Shown here piece by piece: positions 57,906 to 64,000 of a stretch of 64,000 nucleotides of DNA. The stretch comes from Luidia sarsii (Eukaryota > Echinodermata > Asteroidea > Paxillosida > Luidiidae). The notes under the pieces were generated by a model. That model was not told the origin of the DNA and searched no databases. It was given only the letters and a program-made list of their open reading frames with translations. Location of the stretch: positions 15,500,925-15,564,924 of the forward strand of contig OX465102.1 in NCBI GenBank assembly GCA_949987565.1, written 5' to 3'. Made by a program: the position numbers and the translations under genes. The first letter of the stretch is position 1; each line of letters opens with the position of its first letter.

Positions 57906-58422
57906 GTGGGATGGGATGGGATGGGATGGGATGGGACGGAACGGGATGGGATGGGATGGGACGGGATGGGATGGGATGGGATGGGGTGGGGTGGGATGGG
58001 GTGGGATGGGGTGGGATGGGATGGGATGGGGTGGGATGGGATGGGATGGGATGGGATGGGATGGGGTGGGATGGGATGGGATGGGACGGAACGGGATGGG
58101 ACGGGATGGGATGGGGTGGGGTGGGATGGGTGGGATGGGGTGGGATGGGATGGGATGGGGTGGGATGGGATGGGATGGGATGGGGTGGGGTGGGGTGGGG
58201 TGGGGTGGGATGGGATGGGATGGGATGGGATGGGATGGGATGGGATGGGATGGGATGGGATGGGATGGGATGGGATGGGATGGGATGGGATGGGATGGGA
58301 TGGGATGGGATGGGATGGGATGGGATGGGATGGGATGGGATGGGATGGGATGGGATGTGATGTGATGGGGTGGGGTGGGGTGGGGTGGGGTGGGGTGGGA
58401 TGGGATGGGATGGGATGGGATG
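57906..58422. repeat. (ATGGG)n pentanucleotide satellite, ~515 bp
   Basis: About one hundred GGGAT units on the plus strand with GTGGG variants grouped in blocks, and occasional ACGGA/ACGGG. The longest pure run of ATGGG is 58208-58355. Every unit has a GGG run, giving very high G-quadruplex potential. Open frames (GMGWD and HPIPS types) are artefacts. Confidence 0.97.
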
Positions 58423-60093
58423 TCGACTTTCGGACGGGGTTGTACCGCACTGACCAACAGCCTGGAGTATATGTACGTGCGTGTCGAAAACGTTCTGCTG
58501 CCCTAAGTCGGTCCCAGTGTTTTAGCTTATAGGATTTGCAAAGTGGGAGTGCAAAACACGGCTAACTGCACGGCTCGCTAGCTAAAACCATGGCCGTTCC
58601 CGAAAGAGAACTTGGCAGTGGCAGGGTTTTCGTCATGTCGTTGTCCCGTACGAGACGAAGGCACGGGAGTCTCTTTGACTTGCCCGTATCCGTAACAATG
58701 TCACGAGGAACTTCCTCGTAAGGTCCAGCTTGGATCGAAACGTCAGGCGCTCAATATTTATTTATTATTGTTATTTTTATTTTAGTAGGAATAAGTGTTT
58801 TTTTTTTCTTTCAAGAAGTAGCTTTTAACTGCAGTTTATAATGAGTGACAAAATCCTGACACCCGGCGATTAACCACTAGGCACTAACCTGTATTTACAG
58901 GTTTCTGCGTGAAATGAGAACAAGGGCGAAGTTTGAGTCCAATCCAGAGGTTCGGGGGGGGAGAGGGGGGGATGCGCCTCCTCCCCCCTCTTCCAAACGG
59001 ACGCAGTTTGGTGACTCTGGAAGAAGTCGCCAGCCCTGCAGTCTGCGTCCAGTGAGGACAGTGGAAAATGCACGTGACCCATACCGCAGGCCCTCGATGT
59101 GCGATGTCACCTCACAGTCATGAGTATGACACATGTTCCGTGGGCGCCCTTGCATGGCTTTACAGGTACGGAGACCGCACGAGACGGTCGAAGATATTTG
59201 ACATCCATAGTTCATTGAACCCCCACCCATTATGCATTGGACGGCGGGTTTCTGTTTTCGTTGGGATGGGGGTGCCTTTGCACATGGCTCTGTTTTTATA
59301 GGATTGTTCCAAAGTTTTAATTGTTTGGATTTTGAAGGCGTTACTCTACCTTTGGTCACTGAAGGTTGTTGAAGAGCGGCGGTGGCAAACGAGTCTAAAG
59401 TTGAACGTCCCCTTCGTCATATTATAGTAATTCGTGAACAGACATCATGCTCCTTAACCTTGGCAAACCGGTGTTCTGCACGTTCCTCGCGTGAGAAAAA
59501 AAACCCACCGTCTCCCCTTCGGTTCGTTGCGTGTCATTACACTCTGCCGCAACAAATGACGGTGGGGTAATTCGGGCTCGTTCGCTGGACACCAGGAAGA
59601 CGTGATTGTCGTGGGAAATGAGGAAGGGGGAAAGCGGGCAATGAAAAGAAAAGCACACAGGAGTCATCGCACGAACATTGCCAGGTGTTTATGCGATTCG
59701 TTGCGAAGTCTGCGCCGCGGCCGGCCGAGCAGCAGCTGTCACCTTCGGGCTGGCGCCGCGCCGGGTGCCGGACGGCGGAGACTGCTTGTTCGCCCTTTCA
59801 CGACGTCGGGGTTTCAGACGCTTGTGTTGTGGCGTCGTTTGTACCTCTTGAGGGCGGGCTTATGTTCACCCGCCCCTCCCCCCCCAGTTATTGATAATGA
59901 CCGTGGTTTTTGTCTCGCCATGTCGGTCCTATTTAGTCACGCCTCTGTTTGAATGGAAACCCACGCCGGCCATTTTACCATACATACAGTGAGCTTGGTA
60001 ACTGATTCCTCGCAGTGTCTGACGGTGCGTTCGATCAGTGTCCTTGGGTCTAGCCCGGTCTCCCCGGACACCGTTACCTCTAATAGAACACGC

Positions 60094-60357
60094 TCGGAAA
60101 CAGGGCCCATTTCCAAAATCTGACTCAGTCTCAGGCTCCGGCTTTGTCTTTCTTTCTCTCTTTCATCCATTCTAAAGTATACAAGGCGTGGAAATGGGAA
60201 GCCATTGGCTTGAATGTCACACTGGGTTCTGGGAAACGAATCCAAAGCTTCAACTTCAACAAAGAATACCAAACCCGTGTTCTCAGCTTTTAGATGTAAA
60301 CAGAGACGAAGCCGGAGCCGAAGCCTAAGCTTAGCCGGGCTTTGGGAAAAGGGCCCA
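60094..60357. mobile_element. MITE family GGCTTAGGCTC, copy 2
   Basis: CAGGGCCCATTTCCAAA at the left is mirrored by TTTGGGAAAAGGGCCCAG at the right; inside, CTCAGGCTCCGGCTTTGTC pairs with GACGAAGCCGGAGCCGAAG. The core matches 34690-34925. No coding capacity. Confidence 0.8.
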
Positions 60358-60931
60358 GGGTCACTCGACTCGGGTTGTAACTAAGGTCTACCCGGGGAAG
60401 CTAATCGAAGTCCCTTGAAGACCATCCCGTTCACAACCACGCAGGGTTTAATTGCGGCACACTGCGAGTGCAAACGTGGTGGCTCTATACTGTCAGTTTC
60501 ACGTGCATTCATGTAGCATTGGCCTATGGGCCAACATTCTGTATGTGCTGCGTGCCGTCAGTGAATAGGCCGCACGTTACCGCAATCATGAAACAAGGAT
60601 CATGAAACAAGGCACGGCTCCAAAATGGAGATATCTGATAGGTGTGCGCTTGCACACGCAGTCGGCCCACCTCCGGTTTAGCGTGAGCCGACACACCGCG
60701 CCACGCAAACCGTGCTATCATTCTCGACCAGAATAACGCCTGGCCGGCAGCACCACTCGACCGACTGTGTGTGTGTGCACGCTTGTTTTCAGGACTCGGT
60801 ACACGGATGCGATGGGATTCGGATCATGTTAGCCGTTCGTTTGAAGCCTTATATAAGGCTTGTGGAGTCATTTTTTTTTCGAAACTTGGATTTCCCTCCC
60901 CGATCTCGAATTCAGTACAGCCTCGTTGGTT

Positions 60932-60950
60932 CGGGGGGGGGGGGGGGCTG
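60932..60950. repeat. G-run
   Basis: A G run of about 15 bases, one of many homopolymers over 9 bases in the window. Confidence 0.8.
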
Positions 60951-61554
60951 GAAGGTGGTGACCTGGTCGGCCAATCTAGGTTCCATTGGGAGTTTTCGGA
61001 GCGGCGGCACTCACCCGCGTGTCTCTCCCACCCCAGTTGTGGCCTGTCGGGTCGTTTCAATATTCAACACCCGTCTAGTCATGTTATACTATTTTCGTTC
61101 CCTTCCTCCTCGTTCTTCTTCGGGGAGTTGGCAGACATTGTACGGACGGCCAGCTGTTACCGTCGGCGGTGATGGGGCGTAAAGGAAGGGGGAGGGGGTT
61201 GGGGGTGGATAGGAGGTGAGGGTGAGGGGTTGGTGGCGTGGCGTGACGGTTCTAACACCTTGACTGGGAGCGGGACACCTGCTATAGCTGGCCCGGGCCG
61301 ACCCAATCAGCAGTGACGGCTTCACGTTGATGACTTCATCGGGGGGGAGGTAGGGGATGGGAGGGGAGGGGGTGCCCACGCCAGAACCTTCCCTTCCCAA
61401 CACCCTCACCCTGCCCGAGCTGGTATCGTTAGCATGCGCTTAAAGCGAACCGCCATCTCTCTCTCTTTTTTAATACATAATCTTGGCCATTATGGGTCTC
61501 ATGATTATACCTCCATTCACCCCTTGACCAGTGGAGCCTAACTTAATGACATAA

Positions 61555-61673
61555 TAGTGATATACAAAAATGTTCCAAACTGCTTACTGACTAAAATTAC
61601 CAAAATGCAAATCTTAAAATTCAGTGGGCCTGACGTTTCGATCCTAGCAGGACCTTTGTCAAAGGCAGAGTGA
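61555..61673 (+). mobile_element. Short retroposon with 12 bp target-site duplication
   Basis: TTAATGACATAA flanks the insert exactly (61543-61554 and 61674-61685). The insert starts TAGTGATATACAAAAATGTT, contains GGGCCTGACGTTTCGATCCT and ends AAAGGCAGAGTGA. It aligns along its length with 17323-17446 and in its 3' half with 18456-18513 and 30529-30682. At 119 bp and without coding capacity it must be mobilised in trans. Confidence 0.85.
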
Positions 61674-61754
61674 TTAATGACATAAATAGGCGGTGTTTTG
61701 CTGGCGGGTTCAGTCCAGTCGTGCAGAGCTGAGGTCGCCGTGCCGCCGTTACGA

Positions 61755-61930
61755 TGTCGGGCTCGGGTACGTGTGTAAGGGCTCGGGGTCAGTCTTGAGG
61801 CTGGGGCTCGGGCTATAGGGTTTGGCCCGGGATAGGGCTAAGGCTTAGAGTCAGGGTAGGGCAAGGACTATAGAGCTATAATGAGCTATAGGGTTCTGCC
61901 TCTGGCTATATTGGATTAGGCTTGTATGTG
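61755..61930. repeat. Degenerate GGGCTCGGGCTATAGGG repeats
   Basis: GGGCT, GGGCTATAG and TTAGGG-like units recur irregularly over about 175 bases. Confidence 0.5.
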
Positions 61931-62309
61931 GGCGGGGGCTATGGCTCAGTCTTGGACTTGTCTTCATCATTCACCAGTTGGAGAAAGTAAGACAAACATG
62001 ATTGTGGAGACTTAAGTTATATTTTGTAACTAAACTCTGTCTCCAAACTTCGTATCTGTCTCTGTTTCGCTTCCGCCTCCGCCTCCGCCTCCTCCTCTGC
62101 CCCTGCCCCCGACCCGACCAGCCAACGACCCACCAAGCGTTCCCTATCCCCTGCGCTGTTTTGAATTGGAACGATCAAAGCCCACAAACCGTGCTAAGTG
62201 CACGCACAGAGGATCCGGCGACTTCACTTCTATATCATATATTATCTCCCTGCTTCACTGTGTTTTCTCTCCCTCCGTCCCCCAAACCATGTTCATGAGG
62301 CCTCTAGTT

Positions 62310-62660
62310 TTCTCTCTCTCTCTCGCTACCTCCTCCTCTCCCTGTCTGTCTCTCTCCTTCCCCACTCTCTACCTCCCATTCCCTCCCTCGCTCCCCCCTC
62401 TCTCCTCCTCCCCTATGTCATTATCCCTTCTCTCTCTCCCCATCTCCCCCTCTGTCGGTCCCTCCCTCTCTCCCTCCCCTCTCTTCTCTTTGCTCCCTCT
62501 CTCTCTCCCCCTCTCCCTTCTCTCTCTCACTCTATCTCTCTCCCCTCTCTCTCCCTAATTCTCTCTCCCTCTATCTATCCCGCTATCTCTCTCTCCCTTC
62601 TCTCTCCCACTCTCTCTCCCCCTCTCTCTCTCTCTCCCTCTCCCTCTCTCTTCCTCCCTC
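62310..62660. repeat. CT-rich low-complexity tract
   Basis: Imperfect CTCTCTCC and CCCTCC sequence with strong pyrimidine bias. No gene. Confidence 0.85.
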
Positions 62661-63384
62661 CTTCCACAAAACAGCATCCCGCCAGCTGACTTTGCAAAAC
62701 CGCATTCCGCTCCCGCTTCCCCTCTCTAAGCCCACCCTTTCTCTCCCCCTTCACGGATAGATGGATTTGGGGAGTGTCCGCTCCCTCAGTGCAAGAAAAC
62801 ACAGTACTGAGGGAAATAAAAACAACAACAACAGTCACAAAGCACGGCCGGAATAAAAAAAAATGGAAAGGGGGGCTGTAAAGGCACTCTGTGAATGAAA
62901 TGAAAACGGAGGGAGGGGAGGGGGGGGGGGGGTAAACACGAGAAAATGCATTCGTAACGACGTTCCTAATCGCTCGGAAAGATTCCTCTCTTGATAATAA
63001 TAAAACACATGCAGAGAGCGGGGGGGGGGGTTGTTCGCCGACCGATTTTGAAGTCCATTACATATCCGCGATCTCATTTTGGCTGCATTGTGTGCTGGAT
63101 CGTTATCGTCAATGCGCACGCATTATTATTATTTTTTTGGCACGGACGGTGCGCTGTCATAAAGGCGGTGCAGTTCCAATGGAAAATCCCGTAGCCATTG
63201 TCCGCGCATTACGGACGTCTTTCTGACAGTTCCGTATCAGTGCAGTTTTCGTTATATCAGAAATGATGTTGCTCCTATGAGATTGGTCCTGTTGGGGTCG
63301 AGAATCAGCAGAAATCGCTGGACTTGTAATTAAAGTTTGACTTAGAAAGTAGGAAAACTAAAATGAAAACTGACTATGATGTTC

Positions 63385-63905
63385 TTCATCTCCTTCTCCT
63401 TCTCCTTCTCCTTCTCCTTCTCCTTCTCCTTCTCCTTCTCCTTCTCCTTCTCCTTCTCCTTCTCCTCCTCCTCCATCTCTTTCTCCTTCTCCTCCTCCTC
63501 CATCTCCTTCTCCTTCTCCTTCTCCTTCTCCTTCTCCTTCTCCTTCTCCCCTTCTCCTTCTCCTTCTCCTTCTCCTTCTCCTTCTCCTTCTACTTCTCCT
63601 CCTCCTCCTTTCCCTTCTCCTCCTCCTCCTCCTCCTTCCCCTTCCCCTTCTCCTTTTCCTTCTCCTTCTCCTTCTCCTCCCCTTCTCCTTCTTTTTCTTC
63701 CCCCTTTCCTTGTCCTTCTCCTCCTTGAAGTTCCCTTCTCCTTTTCCTTCCCCTCCTGCTCCTTCTCCTTCTGCTCCTCTTTCTCCTCTTACTCCTCCTC
63801 CTCTTCCTCCTCCTCCTCTTCATCCTCCTCCTCCTCCTCCTCCTCCGTCTCCTTCTCCTCCCCCTTCTCGTCCCGTCTCCCTCTCCCCCCTCCTCCTCCC
63901 CCATT
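63385..63905. repeat. (CTTCTC)n pyrimidine array, ~520 bp
   Basis: CTTCTC hexamers pass into CTCCTC triplet-like sequence. The Leu, Ser-Phe and Pro-Ser frames and the Arg/Lys/Glu frames are artefacts. It resembles the array at 23560-23915. Confidence 0.95.
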
Positions 63906-64000
63906 CCCCTTCTCTTCGGTATTTTCTTCCTCCCCATCGGCTATTTCGCTCAGACGCACCGGCTGGAATCCTATAACGGGGCAATTAGACCATTGATTAT

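Larger units (their letters stand above)
33088..64000 (+). other. Long intron after exon i, at least 30.9 kb
   Basis: It begins at a GTCAGT donor. No downstream neurobeachin exon and no other convincing gene was found on either strand. Named elements within it are listed separately. Stretches where I see only simple repeats or nothing: 37000-38650, 38780-40730, 41000-43180, 43330-44370, 44900-46850, 47870-48880, 49280-49950, 50050-51500, 51600-54220, 54510-55490, 56090-57210 and 58430-60090. Base composition becomes more GC-rich and CpG-richer after about 36000. That all of it is intron is inference. Confidence 0.6.

Noticed and set aside
57834..58532. Gly-Met-Gly-Trp-Asp and Pro-Ser-His frames
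   Set aside because: They are products of the GGGAT pentamer array.

Overview
The window is animal nuclear DNA. Short exons with GT/AG splice sites sit in kilobase introns full of microsatellites, minisatellites, MITE-like inverted-repeat elements, decayed LINEs and tRNA-headed SINEs. Dispersed repeats starting GGGGCCCAATTTCATAGAGC, abundant TACATGTA motifs and a Kolobok-like TTAA/THAP transposon suggest an invertebrate deuterostome, most likely an echinoderm. The species cannot be fixed from the sequence alone.

One host gene is recognised: a plus-strand orthologue of neurobeachin/LRBA (Drosophila rugose), a large BEACH-family scaffold in membrane traffic. Nine consecutive internal exons lie between 7562 and 33087. 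All splice phases agree, and together they give 2520 coding bases (840 codons). They cover the segment ending RYRDIL, a species-variable acidic and Pro/Ala-rich linker, the DUF1088 region, a short acidic linker and the first strands of the PH-BEACH domain. The 5' exons, the rest of PH-BEACH, the BEACH domain and the WD40 repeats are outside the window. The intron after 33087 runs at least 30.9 kb to the right edge.

Layout: 1-7561 upstream intron; 7562-13161 six exons with short introns; 13162-29649 a 16.5 kb intron holding the Kolobok-like element (13268-15203), a ~240 bp tandem repeat interrupted by a MITE, palindromic retroposon copies, an 88 bp satellite, a LINE tail and SINE heads; 29650-33087 three more exons, with a 48-copy 22 bp satellite ending about 150 bp before one of them; 33088-64000 a long intron with several MITE families, a gag-like relic, a LINE tail, large TCTGCC and ATGGG arrays and a telomere-like tract inside an inverted-repeat element.

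The most informative structures are insertions that can be compared with an uninterrupted copy of the same repeat elsewhere in the window: a 184 bp MITE at 35873-36056 and a 154 bp retroposon at 30529-30682. Long open frames inside the simple repeats are by-products of repeat periodicity and were not annotated as genes.
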